NCBI GenBank assembly: GCA_036346205.1
Contig: JARFJB010000902.1
Coordinates: 957,501 to 1,021,500, forward strand
DNA: 64,000 nucleotides
Direction of reading: 5' to 3'
Origin: Vesta saturnalis
Lineage: Eukaryota > Arthropoda > Insecta > Coleoptera > Lampyridae
Part shown: positions 52,220-64,000 of the stretch, in pieces
How the letters are laid out: each line of letters starts with the position of its first letter
Position numbering within the stretch: the stretch's first letter is position 1
Notes under the pieces: model-generated
What the model was told of the DNA's origin: nothing
Databases searched by the model: none
Seen by the model: the letters and a program-made list of their open reading frames with translations, nothing else
Position numbers and translations under genes: made by a program

Positions 52220-55200
52220 TTAAAGTTTAAATCCCCAAGGTCTAGTATCTGTGAAATTGAAATTTACCAATCGTTTATCATCGTAAGGACTAAGTATTAC
52301 TTTATTCTGTTTTATTGTAAACACACCATGTCTCTTTGACCTTATCAAATATTGATATCGCCTTATTACGTTACCATCAAACAAAATATGTTTATAATCA
52401 TTTATCGCGATCTGTTTGATGCTTGCATGGGTAGAACCCTTTGATTTTTTTACAACTTTTTTATCAACAGTGTAAGCATACATTTTTGCACGAAGTCCTA
52501 CAAATTCCGAGATAATTGCGCCATGATTTTCATCTTTCATTAAACCGGGGACTTTTTTATTTACTAATGGAATTCCAAAGATATTTTCAGGACTACAGTC
52601 AGATGTATCGAATTTATCAATGTCTTCTTTAATGTACTCATAGATATCAGCAACTGAGAATGTGTATATAAGGCTATCCGTATCTGTGTACAAGAGCTTG
52701 GAATTATTTGGAAACTTAGGTAGGATGTAACCATAATGAAAATTGTATAAAAAAGTTTTTGAAACGTCTAAAACACTGAAGCCTGCATATATGGGTTTAT
52801 TTAGATATACTTCTAGCTTGTTCATTTGAATGATGAGCATATCATTGCTAAATATTGTACAACTATGAAAATTTGGTTTTGATATGTAAGCATGAGCACC
52901 ATAGCGACCCTCCCATTTGGTTACTAAACGTATATCCTTATGTTTACGTACATTTTCCATCAGCTTCCCAAAAACGCTATTAATCATTAATTTATAAAAA
53001 TTCTTATCAAATTCATTCCGAGATTGCTGACGCATGGTGGTATTTAAATCGATATATTTTTTTAACCATGGGGACTGTTTAAAACGTAATATACGATGCA
53101 CTTTTACCAACTTTAATCCATATTTTAAATATACTTTCAAATTTCTGTAATGAATTACGTAATTACGTTTTGGATACAATGTAAGTAATAATTTTTTTAT
53201 TTTAGAATTTGAATCAGGTACGGGTGGAACCATATGTTCGGGTGCCAATGGTAGATCACTGTGACTCTCATGTAATTCTATGGGATAGTCTAAATCACAC
53301 TCGGCTATGTAGCCAATTTCCGAATCATCGGGATGGTTTATTAAATCTAAAGTTTCAAAATTATCAACAAAAGAAAAATCACCAAATGGTAGAAATTCTG
53401 ACATGGTGGCTCCGTATAAATTATTTACGTCGTAGTACATTAAATACACACTTTCGGAAGTGGAATCAAATTTTTCCCCATGTACTTATTGTTAGCTTTA
53501 GCATACCGATTAGAACATTGAGCCACACCACCCTAATTCCTCTTTCAATAAACATTAGCATATCAATATCAGTAAATAGTTCTAACTTTACTTGTGTAAT
53601 TTTAAGCATAGCATCGAATTCTAAACCGGGGGTCTGTATAATAGTGCAGAGGATCAAGTTTGTAAGTACTTAAACAAGTTTGCCGAAAATTTTCGAAAAT
53701 ATCAGCTAAAAGTAGAACGTCCGTTTTTAAATACAAATCTGAGTACTCCCCTAACGAGCTAATATGAAATTTGTTCCAAACATTAACCGCATGTGTAAAA
53801 CTAACATCATTGATTCCGTCATTATTAAGATGACTAAAAAACGCTTCCTTGGGAGGTAGCCTGGTTTCGTCTAATTTATCCCACGTATCAATATACTCAT
53901 AAGGAAACACACCTTTGCGAACTAGTAAAGAAAATTCTTCTTCATTGTTATAATTAGCTCGGGTAATAACTTTTTTACTATTTTCCAAATAGTTTGATAA
54001 CTTTTCAATACTACTACTCATAAATCTGAAAGAGTCAATAAATCTAAACTTAATTTTACTACCTTCTATTACTTTTGTGAAAGAGATATATCTTTCTTTA
54101 TTTATGAGTAGGAGTGAAATCGTACCGGGAATAGTAGCCAATTCTCTAATGACGAAATGGCTATCATAACCTGACAAATTATGAAACACAACCGGTAAGA
54201 TGTGAGAGTCTTTATAGTTTAGGTTACAATTCTGATGTGATGCTCCTCGAAAAGCTCCAGTGAAATGGTTATGGTCTCTGACCTTTATATCATTATCTGT
54301 AAATGTTTTTTCGCAAATGTGACAAATCGTGGTGCTTTCAAAGTGTTCAACCTGATTGGGAGTTAAAGTACCCATAGGAATTATTTTATTGATGATTTCG
54401 GTGCTCCAATGTGCAATACTTTGAAGCTCTTTAACAAACCATTGAATGCAATCATTTCCTCTATAAAGCCTAAATCGAGATAAAGAATCATTGTATGAAC
54501 ACTTTAAGTAGTAAGCAATGCTAAAGGGTATATGTTTGGAATGAAATAGAGTATTACCCCCAAGTGATGCTAAATTTGTACACTTTTCTAAAATACTTTC
54601 TAAATCCGCATAAATTACAAACGGTGCCTTTTCCTGAAATGCGAAATTTTTGAACTGCAGGAACATCTCCGCTTCGGTAGGCATCCTGACTGAACATTGA
54701 TTAAGTTGATGGCAGAGAGTGACATGTTTTTGTAGAAGGTGATCTGAAGAAAAGTGATTCAAGCATTGATAACAAATAAACACCTTGTGCCCCCTACTCG
54801 ATAGTTGTTTAGAAAAAAGAGCTGACATATTTTTAATCCACGCGAAATGATAAACAGTATATTTTTTTGTATTAATAGCATCAGCAGTAGAACCCGCAGA
54901 ATGATAATTAGGTGAAAGTACTAAAAGATTTATAGGTTCCCTGACACTTAATACTAGCGGTAATACACCTTTCCCCTGAATACAAAACAAATTAATGGAG
55001 AGGTTGTTTAATTTTTCAAATTTTTTTACATCATCTATTTTAATGGGAAAGGGAATTGAACCATAATTCAAAACATCTCTAAAATGAGGATAACTGTAAA
55101 CCCTGTCTGAATTAAGTTGCACTGGGTATAATGCCGAAACAACGGCCCACAGGAAGCAGTACTCGTCATCGTTCTTAACATTCACTACCGCATGCTTTAC

Positions 55201-55932
55201 TGCTATGAAGTAAGGAACTTTAACGTAAGTCGAAAGGCCACCTCTAAATGGAGTATAGCTATTAATATTCACCTTTAAATGTAAAACTTCGTGTAATGCC
55301 CAACCGGAATCCCTTTCCGAAAACTCCTCTAATTTTTTTTGTAATTTGTAATAAACGTTATTGTTATACCACTCACGCAAATTGGTGGAAATGTCGATGG
55401 CATAATTTTTAGTGGCAAAAGTCTTCAACTCGATAACATGATTTTGAGGTTGCATGAAATTGCAGGCTAAAATGACATTGACCTTTAGCATCGTTTGCCT
55501 TAGCATTACTTTAACCTTTCGTGCAAAACTATTGTATGCATTTTGTAAAAAAATAAGAGGGTCCTTAATGTTTGCTATATTGACTATAAATGCCTGTAAG
55601 TAACCTACCATTAAAACATGAATCTATAGAGTACCAACCTAATTTATGTGTACGTTTTTTAGTGACCATACCACTACCTGTTTTCTCTGAAGCGTTCTTT
55701 AACCGTTTAAGTCTCACAAGATAACACTTTAACAATGATAAATTACTTTCAAGTTTAAGCAAATTTTCACTTGCTTCTAAATAAATTTTATTTTGAATTA
55801 TATCTTGGAATAGCTTAATATTAGTGTTAATTATACGGATGTGCTTTACAAATTCATTTTGGTTTTTAACAATGGAATAATACGTGTTGTTAAATTAACA
55901 ATATCACTACTACGTGGTACAACCTCACTCAT
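52220..55932 (-). pseudogene. polB: Protein-primed family B DNA polymerase, several frameshifts
   Basis: Probable ATG 55932 (MSEVVPRSSD). Frame changes occur near 55870, between 55565 and 55611, and twice between 53450 and 53660. Domains in order are an N-terminal region, then the exonuclease with YADLES (Exo I, about 54605) and HNLSGYDSHF (Exo II, about 54170). An inserted zinc/HNH-like module (CHICEKTF then RDHNHFTG, about 54235-54325) lies between them, as in many Polinton polymerases, and LKTDVLLLADIF (Exo III, about 53715) follows. The polymerase domain has YYDVNNLYG (motif A, about 53431), KLMINSVFGKL (motif B) and YTDTDSL (motif C, about 52680). Total about 1,220 codons, the usual size. 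It would replicate Polinton DNA from protein primers. Confidence 0.9.
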
Positions 55933-56670
55933 AGTTACCTTCAAAACTGTATCCAACAATGCAAAAATATGAAGCACACGATCACACAGTCATGGACTTG
56001 TAGCAAATATTTTATTTATTATAACTGATATGTAAAAAAATAATAATTTAAGTAACTATAGAAGTACTTTAGGTTTACAATTACAAATATTACGAGTGCA
56101 ATAAACTGACTGGTACAGAAATGCTGTTTATCGGTTTATATAGTCATATAAGCCCCCCATTCAAGGTTAAATATCACAAACTTGTTATAACTTGTATTTG
56201 ACCTTATGCAGCATACAAAACTCGACTTATATGAAAATGAAATTTGATATTTTCACACTCTTTAGTTCATTGCCTTTAGATTGCATATTCCTAAGAGCTT
56301 CAGTTCAGAAAGATGCAGATATTGCACTTTCTTTAGTATTATCTTTAGTGGACGTTTACTGGTAATATCTAATAACCTAACATTGCTGACATGACATGAA
56401 ATACCTTTTCATGTCTAGATTATGATGCATTCCTTAGAGTTCATCACCTTTACTTGCACAGCTCAGTTCGTTACACTAACCACTTCCAGTTGTTAGCAAT
56501 TTTTTTATTATTATGCTACATTCATTACAGATCATCACCCTTCGCTTGCATAGGTCAGTTCATTCTACTAACCACTTCCACTCGTTAGCAATTTTGATAA
56601 CGTAAACAGATTTACATGTATATAGTGTTAAAGTTTTATGTGAATACTCATTCATTACGTAGTAGTCACG
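55933..56670. promoter_or_regulatory. Divergent intergenic region between PolB and the spliced gene
   Basis: About 740 AT-rich bases separate two genes that diverge from here. A diverged pair of direct repeats occurs near 56440-56600 ('cactaaccacttcca.t.gttagcaattt' and 'tactaaccacttccactcgttagcaattt'). A TATA-like 'tgtatatagtg' lies about 45 bases before the 56671 ATG. No other gene seen. Confidence 0.45.
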
Positions 56671-57180
56671 ATGGCTTCAACAAGCAAGAAAACTAAATTG
56701 TCAATGAAAAAAAAGACAAATATTCTGCAAGATATCTTGGTGCAACCATGTTTTAGTTACCACCCTGCAGAACCACTCCCGACACATTCAAATGAAAATA
56801 TTCCTGTCATATCTATCAGAGACAGTGATGTGGAGGAGGATTTTTCACGATATTTCGAAAAGTAAGTATACGTTACTGAAATGAGTTTTCATTTACTGAT
56901 TTATGTATTGGCTAATGTAATTTATTATCTTTCTAGTATTACACCGGCAACAACAGTAGTTGCCACACCGCAACCACCACCATCACTTCACTATGGAGGG
57001 AAGAATCTATCCCTCATCCAACGGGATGATTACCAGAAGGGCCTTGTAACATCACCAGCACATCTTACGCAAGACCCTTCGACATTACAAGAATTTAGGG
57101 CGAAGAGTGTGAGATGGTTACATGAAATTTTGGTGAAATACACAAACAGTGAGGTGTCGGGAGTGGCGTTGAGCAACTAA
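56671..57180 (+). CDS. Unknown two-exon protein with a 75-bp spliceosomal-type intron
   Basis: Exon 1 from ATG 56671 (MASTSKKTKL) to 56861, intron 56862-56936 (GTAAGT donor, TTTCTAG acceptor with pyrimidine tract), exon 2 from 56937 to TAA 57178-57180. Splicing keeps frame and removes a stop that directly follows exon 1. The product is about 144 aa. It has a basic start, an acidic RDSDVEEDFSRYF segment, a Pro-rich middle, and a helical end (LQEFRAKSVRWLHEIL). A helical run (VEQLTMELAEANQQLQKLE) continues in another frame past the stop, so a frameshift near 57160 may have shortened it. No family recognised. Introns are uncommon in Polinton genes, so it may be a captured host gene. Confidence 0.55.
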
Positions 57181-58149
57181 CTATGGAGTTAGCTGAGGCT
57201 AACCAGCAGTTACAAAAATTAGAATAGGTATAGCAAAACAGAAAACGTGCTGCGTACGTTAGAGGACTTAGATGTAAATATTTAAAGTAGTGTCTATAGT
57301 GTAGTTTAGTCAATTTGTTTTAGATGTGTGAATAGTTTTAAATTAGTATATGTTAGTAAGAAGTTTTTGTATAATTTGTTTAGTATCTTGCTGTAGAATT
57401 TATTGTAGTAATAAGTATTTTTTTATGTTTTAATAAATAAATAAATGTTAAACTTTTTTGGTTTACTTATCCTAAAAATTTTACTAAAGCTAAAAAACAT
57501 CATTGGAAATATACATATGATTTTATATATCTCGATTTTTTGTGTAAACAGTGCGGGCATTCAAAATTTTTTTAATAAAAGATGTTTACTCTTATAATTG
57601 TACACATATAAAATGAATATCGTTCAAGTGCACGCCAATTACTTATGCAACACAACTTGCACTTTTGCATATCATTCTACATTTCTTTTATTTATAGTTA
57701 CATTAAAAATTACACTCATACATAACTTTATTGATATTCCATTTTAATATTATAGGCTTGTTTTTTATATATACAAGCTTAGTTCACCATTTAAATGAAG
57801 CTATGATTTAATGTTATAAATAGAACAAATTACTAATACATATTTGTATTTACAAATAAAATGCGATTTATTTTATTATAAAACAGATTTGTTATTTTAG
57901 TACAGCATAAAATTTAACTTAGTTCAAAATTGCATACAATCTCTTATGTGTTCCTTAAATTTAAATTTGAAAGTGCTACCATGTGCGACCTTAAATGATT
58001 GATATATATTATGTATACAGATTTTTTGAATAAAAACTTTCAATGTTAGGAAAAAAAGCATAATTTCACTTAAATAACACTGAAGTATAATGAAAATACA
58101 TTGCATGGTATCTATTATGTACATACATTTTCAAATCCCGTTTCAAAGT
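57181..58149. other. AT-rich non-coding part of D
   Basis: After the spliced gene's 3' end (AATAAATAAATAAA at about 57430) no credible gene is seen up to the block shared with element B. Confidence 0.55.
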
Positions 58150-58860
58150 TGTAATGTAAACTGATGACATAAAAATAGAATGTTTGCTAAATGCTTTCAC
58201 AGCAAAATAACTGCGTTCATTATCCTAGAATTATTATTAACGCTGCACCGAAAATTACAAGTCATGTTTTAAGTGTTGTTTTAAAATTGAATTGGGCAAT
58301 TTAAAGAGCATTTAGATACATTAAATGGATAAATTGCATGCATATGTTTCTTCTGAGCTTACGTAAGTACAAAAAGGTGTGTTTTAAGTGCTTTTTGTTG
58401 TTTTAAAATGGAATTGGCTAATTTAAGTGTAATTTTTTCATATTTTGAAAAAATTATTACATGAAATTATAGATTGTCACTTCTAAAACACAACTGCGCT
58501 GAAAAAAAAATTTTTTTTTGCTCAGAATTAGACGAAAAATTTAAATTTTTAAGAGCGCATTTTTCTAGGACTTTAGTTTCTCCCTCCCCCCAAACCCCAC
58601 CTGAACCCCTGCACTGGAGCACGTCCTCGTCGACTCGTTTTCTATCTCTTTCCATACATATGTACATACATCTTTTCTTACATCATACACTTTCAAACAT
58701 ACATCACTTTCATAGTTCAAGCACACGTCTATCGTTTACACAACAATAATTGCAATTATGCATTCCATTCTAGTACAGTACTTGAATATAATATTACAAA
58801 TCATACTAGAAAAAAACCGTATTACAAATAGTTTACAAATTAGTTACATTATTGTTTCAT
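58150..58860. other. Block conserved between D and the core of B
   Basis: Reverse-complement match to about 23550-24250, including 'actgcgttcattatcct' and a C/T-rich block at 58575-58640. Frames are open on both strands of this block in both elements, yet none looks like a known protein. High conservation of non-obvious sequence in a dying element suggests recent common origin or a cis role. Confidence 0.6.
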
Positions 58861-58949
58861 TATATCATATTTCATATTGGTGCTCTATTTATTTGGGGAA
58901 AAATGTACGTTTAATATTCTAATAGTAAAAGAGGACCTTCAAGTTTTTT

Positions 58950-59410
58950 CCAATTTTTTTTAGTTCTATCATTGGCGCTCTAATTTATTGGATCTGTATA
59001 CGAAATTTCAGAATTTTTGGGTAAAGGATTATCGAGTTGTGATTTATTAAGCAATTAACAACGTTCAGTTTCGTTTTAGTTTAATTAGTAAAACACATTT
59101 TTTTTATCACATTTTTTTTTGTTTTTACAAATTTTGGAAACTACTATCTTTGGCGCTCTTACTTATTGGGTATATATATGAAAATTCAGAATTTTTGGGT
59201 AAAGGACATTGGAGTTGTGATTTATTAAGCCTTAACAACGTTCACTTACATATCAAAACTACAAACTTTGTCATTAATAATTGAAAATTTTTTTTTTCAC
59301 ATTTTTTTAGTTTTGAGAATTTTTGGATTGCTATCTTTTGCGCTCTTACTTGTTTAGTCTACATGCCGAAAATTGGAATTTTTGGGTAAAGGACTAGTGA
59401 TTTATAAATA
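58950..59410 (-). repeat. ~170-bp satellite in D
   Basis: Two to three units of the 'ttcagaatttttgggtaaagga' satellite of element B, same orientation as B's right arm. A long (TA)n run follows at about 59491-59558. Confidence 0.85.
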
Positions 59411-59486
59411 AATATAAATATATAAGCTTTGTGTCATTTCTTCCTACATAATTTGTATAATTTAATAAATCATGATAAGAAACTCG

Positions 59487-59560
<74 letters not shown>

Positions 59561-59719
59561 ATACAAATTCAATTAAAACCATACGGAAACATTTTAAATT
59601 TCACTTTTTTCTTTCTTCTATGCCTACACATACTTTATTTTTTTTCAAATGAAGTGCCTTTTCCTTATGCAATATAACACACACTACTGTAATTACTTAT
59701 TTACTAAAGCACCTTTATT

Positions 59720-59953
59720 TCATGACACATTCACTCGAAGTTGCATCATTTTCTTTTTTACCTCATACAGCTCTAAATCTACCCTCAATTTTTCTATTTC
59801 CTTAATTAACACATCGAGTCTTTTCCTTCTCTCATCAATACTTAATAATTCTTTTTCTCTTTTTATCATTCTTATTACTTTCACCATTTCTAGCAATAAA
59901 AAGTTTACTGAATCATGCAATCCCGGAGAAGCCTTTTTATTATAAACATGCAT
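59720..59953 (-). pseudogene. Gene b3, 5'-truncated copy in D
   Basis: Matches the C-terminal coiled-coil half of b3 (26802-27212), including ELLSIDERRKRLDVLIKEIE. The N-terminal half is replaced by the terminal repeat, which starts near 59960-59985. An in-frame Met at 59953 is present by chance or reuse. The gene abuts the right terminus. Confidence 0.6.
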
Positions 59954-59984
59954 CCTTTCAAAACTGCTAACTTACTCAAAAAAC

Positions 59985-60388
59985 TTTTAGATTTATAAGA
60001 ATGATTACCTTGCAACTTCTATTTTTAGCTTTTCACCTTGACCTTATATTTCTAAGAAATATGACACCACCGTAAGTCAATAACCTTTGACCTTCAAAAC
60101 TATTTTTGATTTATGATTACCTTGCAATTTTTTAGCTTTGACCTTGACCAACTACAACATTTTAAATCTCCCGCTTAAAATTCGACCTTGAAAGAGCTCC
60201 AAAAGCTTCCGATTTCACCACCAGAGGGCGAGTGACTCCAAAAATTTAAATCCCCCACCAAAAACATGCTTGAGACGTGGAGCGCGTTCTGGCATCACGA
60301 GAAAACTCACTTGACCTTGAAATAAATCCCCATAAGATTTACATGGGGTGACCTTGAACTGATCTAGGATCGGCCTTATATTACTACT
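59985..60388 (-). repeat. Right terminal inverted repeat of D
   Basis: Complement of 42414-42820, ending CCTTATATTACTACT. It contains TGACCTTGA-type motifs, including those at about 60038, 60088, 60140, 60183, 60313 and 60349. Confidence 0.9.
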
Positions 60389-60394
60389 CGTACA
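60389..60394. repeat. Target-site duplication of element D, right copy (CGTACA)
   Basis: CGTACA directly after the terminal CTACT of D; matches 42408-42413. Confidence 0.92.
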
Positions 60395-61330
60395 CTTACT
60401 TCCTATCACTTTCCTTCCAAAATTGACCCTTCGTCCAACCTCGCCATCCATTGTACCATCTGCAGTAACATTCCACCCAGATATACTAGCTCGTCCACTT
60501 GTTCCACAATTTCATCTTGCAGAATAAATACTCTACCCTCCTTTCCACTTTACTGGTTGAACACCACGATCTTAGTTTTGTTCACGTTTACTTTTAGGTC
60601 CAACCTCGCACAGACTGTATCAAACTTCCTCAGAGCAATTTGTAGCTCATCCGCACTGTCACTTAATAAGACTGTGTCATCTGTATGGACAGAACACAGA
60701 ACTCGTACATTTACCAACCATTCCACCATTGTGTTGTATGTATACATTGAACAACCACGGTGACATCACACAGCCTTGTCGCACTCCTTGCCCAATATTA
60801 AGTATTCACTCACACCTCCTCTCACCCTAATACACGTCCGGTTACCGTTCAGTCTTTCCTCGCTACTGTACAGCTTTCCGAAATATTATTGCCAGAATTT
60901 CCTCACATCACAATCATCCCACACCATTTCGTTGCTCGTGTTCATCAATCCTGCAGCGTTCTGTTTTGGGGCTCGTTCTGTATTTTTGACCCATTTCTAG
61001 AAGTTTTTTTTGTTTCCCTCAAAATCATTCTGCATTTTCTCTCCTTCCACAGCCACTACTTCCTCTTTACTTATCCTCACTGCCTCATTCGCTTCTTTGT
61101 TTCTTAACCTGTACACCTCAAAAATCGTTTTTTCTCAGTCTCATTTTTTGCAGCAATCATTTTTCTTACCAACTGCCTTTTTGCCGATTCATTCCACCAA
61201 GCACGTTTCTTCCGTCTACCTATAGTCGCTCTTCCTCATACCCGCTCGGCATAATTGACAACAAAGTTTTTCAAGCTTATCCATGTACTTTCAACGTTAG
61301 TGTTGTTACCCGTCCAAACCGCACTAGGCG
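60395..61330 (-). pseudogene. Non-LTR retrotransposon reverse transcriptase, 5' part
   Basis: Minus-strand debris of an APE-type non-LTR element. The linker between endonuclease and RT (ESTWISLKNFVVNYAERV, RRKKRAWWNES) is at about 61150-61300. The RT region at 60520-60790 reads GQGVRQGCVMSPW and then HTDDTVLLSDSADELQIAL, the YADD box with two substitutions, followed by LDLKVNVNKTKIVVF. Stops and frame changes are present. The sequence continues across D at 42413-41860. Confidence 0.8.
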
Positions 61331-61528
61331 TCGTGTATGCTTACTAATGTAAGCGGGTTGCCAAGCCAGCTAACAGGGAGATGGGCGTAGTCGAAATAAG
61401 AAGTAAAATGAATGATTAATACGCTCAAACACCTTACACCTATATTCAAACAGCTCAGTCCGGGAAAATATGTCTCCAGGCGCCACCACAATCGAAACTG
61501 TGCTAAAATAATTGTCTTAAGCTGGGTG

Positions 61529-61574
<46 letters not shown>

Positions 61575-63227
61575 TATATCCTGCACAAAAAAAAACAAAT
61601 GTTTACATACACTACAACAGCGTGGTTGAGAAGCCAACCCACCACATCACTGTCAATACAAATTTGCGTTTCTGCAAAAATTCTTACTAACAAAACAGTC
61701 AATACAACATAACTCGAGACCGATTACCTTTTTTTTTCCTTCAACACTAATTAATTAAAAAAAAATTACACAACAATACGCAAATAAAACTAACCAAAAA
61801 GATAATCGTGCACAACTGAGTTTTCAAAGTTCTTAAATGTAATTCTTACTTAAAGACTGTCCATTCATCCTTCACTTTTCTTTCTTCTCTCTTCCCGTAA
61901 ACCAATTATTTGTAGTCCATGTGTATCCTTAGATTGCCTGAAGGCACATAACAAGTACTCCACAATTTCAAAAACACTTATTCCTTTCGGTACTCGCGAA
62001 TAGTCCAACTATACGAGGTTATTACTCCAATAACCCGTAATAATCTGTACACGTTTGGTTGCCTCTTTAAAGTTTCTTGCAACCTTTAGGACAATTTAGC
62101 CCTTCCTTACACAAATAAACTTTTAATGTCATATAAAATTACTTTAACATTGGCTCAATTTACTACGAATATTTCGTTCACTTAAAGGTGGTCCCATAAA
62201 TAATTTGAACTAAGGATCATTACAAGCACACGCGCCGCACTCAACACTATAACGTAACAACTGATATGTTATTACAAAAATGCTTACGCACTTTTTTTTC
62301 CTTGAAGAAAAAAAACCATAAACTGATTTTATCTTCAATCTCAATTTTATTAATTGTTTTATTTATAAATGTCTTATACGATTCATCCCCTTTTGGGTTA
62401 CGCAGTTGTTTAAACAATGACTGCCTTCAATATTATTCACAAATATAACTCCAACTCAACCCATTCTGCGGTCACGCTTCACCTCGCGCGCGCATCTTCC
62501 ACCGAGCTCTCACCGACATCCACCAAAAGCAAAAACCAAAAAGCAAAAAGCCCCCGTCAATCTCTGACTTTCCTATTTATACCTCAAGCCATCCATCTTT
62601 AAACATGTCTTACTTCCTCGCTATATTCACCAATGGTATTCACTCAAACTTTCTTAGTGCCGACTGATGCTACCCTCTGCACAAACACGCTTGTAATTAT
62701 TATACATCGCCATGTTTGTTCTTACTTGCAAATTTTACAATTACTTTATGGAGAAGCCATTTCTCGTCATCACATTCATTCAATGGCCACTCTGGACCAT
62801 TACAAAACTTTCAACGTTTATCTCTCACATGCGCTATAATCAACAATTAAACATACCAAATCTTTCTCTACATATTTCCTAAAACATTCTATACTTATAC
62901 ATTCACATCTTCCGGCCAAGATTACTCCTTTATCCTCCAACATTCCATTCCTTAATCAGTAGTCAACAGTAGCAAAACATTATCGTCCCATCGACAGATT
63001 TCTCTTCATATTTACATTCATCAGAATCTATTTATTCCAACACCAATGTCTCTATAACATTCAAATACACGTATCTGCATACTGAATGATATTTCTCCTA
63101 AATTGCCAGCGGCGTATCATCCACCCACATACATTATGCATATACACAAAAAAAAAATTTTTTTCGTTCAAACTCAATACACCCGTACTTAAAACACGTC
63201 ATTATAACATCTTACATACAGGGTGCG
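61331..63227. other. Unresolved insertion between retrotransposon parts
   Basis: About 1.9 kb between the RT-linker part and the endonuclease part of one or two similar retrotransposons. It has a (TA)n run at about 61530-61580, several homopolymer-rich stretches and a GC-richer patch at 62460-62530. No protein family, terminal repeat or target duplication recognised. It may be another worn mobile element or the 5' leader of a second retrotransposon copy. Confidence 0.35.
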
Positions 63228-63940
63228 TCAACACAACCTTACAGTGTCTTTTATTTGTTGGGTCCACACTGTTTCATCCAAATTCAACTCTTTACTCGCA
63301 GCATTTGCGCATTCTATTCTCGCACCATTATCTACTAGTTTGTCTACCCTACTTCTGGACGTTAGTACTACGTTTGCTTTCCTTCTCCAGACCCACTTCT
63401 CCACTAAACACACTCTCGTTACAATCAAAAAGTGGTACGATCCACACTATGATCCGCGCATTATTTTTGTGTCTTTCGCCAGGTTTCTAAGTCGTTCATC
63501 ATACACTATCAATTCAATCATACTTTTAGATTCACCTCTTTCCCGTGTACACATTTACACATTTTTATGCTTAAACCACATATGTTCACCTGGCGTTCAC
63601 CATTCTCATTGACTCTTTGGTCTCCGACTTTCCTAGAACGCGTTCAGTATGTTCTCTCTGTACACCCACAAATCCATTTATATCTCCCACTATCATCACT
63701 ATTTTGTTTGAATTACATACGTTCAAGACGTTCTCTACATCATTTCAGAAGTTCTCACACTCTTGGTCTCTCTCCATTCACAATAAGAAAACTACACTTT
63801 CATTCTAACCCAGTTTACCCGACGATATACCAATTCGTACTGTTAGTACGCTCTTTCACTTACGATCACACCAACTCCTTTTGCGCCATGCACTTCAGTC
63901 TCAACTCCTGACCATAATGCTAGGCTGCCATCCTTCATCT
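63228..63940 (-). pseudogene. Non-LTR retrotransposon APE-type endonuclease part
   Basis: Minus-strand remnants read in order as GVGVIVSER (about 63850), a VGDINGFVG block (about 63675, with the catalytic GD.N), YDERLRNLAKD (about 63495-63510) and a worn SDH-like block (SYHFLIVTRVCLV, about 63410-63430), then the linker to 63228. Several frame changes. It is cut at 63947 by the tip of element E. Confidence 0.7.
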
Positions 63941-63946
63941 CCACAG
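63941..63946. repeat. Presumed target-site duplication of element E, left copy (CCACAG)
   Basis: The six bases before the AGTAGTAATAC tip. The partner lies outside the window, so this is predicted only. Confidence 0.45.
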
Positions 63947-64000
63947 AGTAGTAATACAAGGCCGATTCTAACTCAAAAAGTCACTAGATTGGCAAGGTCA
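63947..64000 (+). mobile_element. Element E: left tip of another Polinton
   Basis: AGTAGTAATACAAGGCCGAT matches the right tip of D read inwards (AGTAGTAATATAAGGCCGAT) with one difference. It is followed by 'aaaaagtcactagattggc' as in the arm of element A (about 378-412) and ends in AAGGTCA at the window edge. Only 54 bases are visible. Confidence 0.8.

Larger units (their letters stand above)
42414..60388. mobile_element. Element D: near-complete Polinton/Maverick (adintovirus-like), 17,975 bp
   Basis: Bounded by AGTAATATAAGGCCGATCCT (left) and its complement with one extra AGT (right), with CGTACA duplicated outside. Length and content fit Polintons: PolB, rve integrase, packaging ATPase, adenain-like protease, major and minor capsid proteins, plus a PLA2-pX fusion. 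The plus-strand block 43128-51285 and minus-strand block 51454-55932 converge near 51300-51450. It sits in a non-LTR retrotransposon. Frameshifts in protease, ATPase, PolB, integrase and others make it non-autonomous as read, though several are one-base changes in homopolymers. Confidence 0.95.

Overview
The window is arthropod (most likely insect) nuclear DNA: AT-rich, repeat-dense, with a divergent insect-type ionotropic receptor gene, a Tc1-like transposase, Penelope-like and non-LTR retroelement debris, and above all several Polinton/Maverick elements (virus-like self-synthesising transposons, related to adintoviruses) inserted into each other. The species cannot be named from the sequence.

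Layout. 1-13868: a Tc1-like transposase pseudogene split by element A (131-13343; 6-bp duplication CGCTTC), a Polinton derivative that is nearly all inverted repeat: arms of about 4.7 and 6.1 kb around a 2.5-kb core holding scraps of packaging ATPase and DNA polymerase. About 13905-35075: an old decayed Polinton (C) with a conserved Polinton protein, an integrase, minus-strand genes, and an accessory locus with a BIR (inhibitor-of-apoptosis type) domain. C's integrase is split by element B (15676-32201; duplication ATTACC), a second foldback Polinton with arms of 7-7.7 kb. 35100-37700: unclassified sequence with a tandem-repeat block. 37781-38995: Penelope-like element remnant between two long direct repeats. 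39273-41000: intronless ionotropic receptor, the one clear host gene. 41860-42413 plus 60389-61330: a minus-strand non-LTR retrotransposon whose reverse transcriptase is split by element D (42414-60388, 17,975 bp; duplication CGTACA). 63228-63946: endonuclease part of a similar retrotransposon, cut at 63947 by the tip of a further Polinton, E.

D is the reference copy. In order it carries an OB-like small protein, an unknown protein, a phospholipase A2-pX fusion, adenain-like protease, minor (penton-type) capsid protein, a small overlapping ORF, major capsid protein, packaging ATPase, a conserved Polinton protein, a fibre-like protein and a chromodomain integrase on the plus strand. An unknown 246-aa protein and a protein-primed family B DNA polymerase lie on the minus strand, followed by a small gene with an apparent spliceosomal intron on the plus strand. 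Together these would copy (PolB), cleave, assemble and fill a capsid (protease, capsid proteins, ATPase) and insert DNA (integrase). Many genes are broken by frameshifts, so D is probably dead or affected by sequence errors.

The most unusual signal is in the terminal regions. They are packed with TCAAGGTCA, identical to the extended half-site bound by monomeric nuclear receptors of the FTZ-F1/ERR type. The motif points inward from both ends. Clusters of an AACAGCTACCTGTT-like motif occur in the same arms and just upstream of a D gene.
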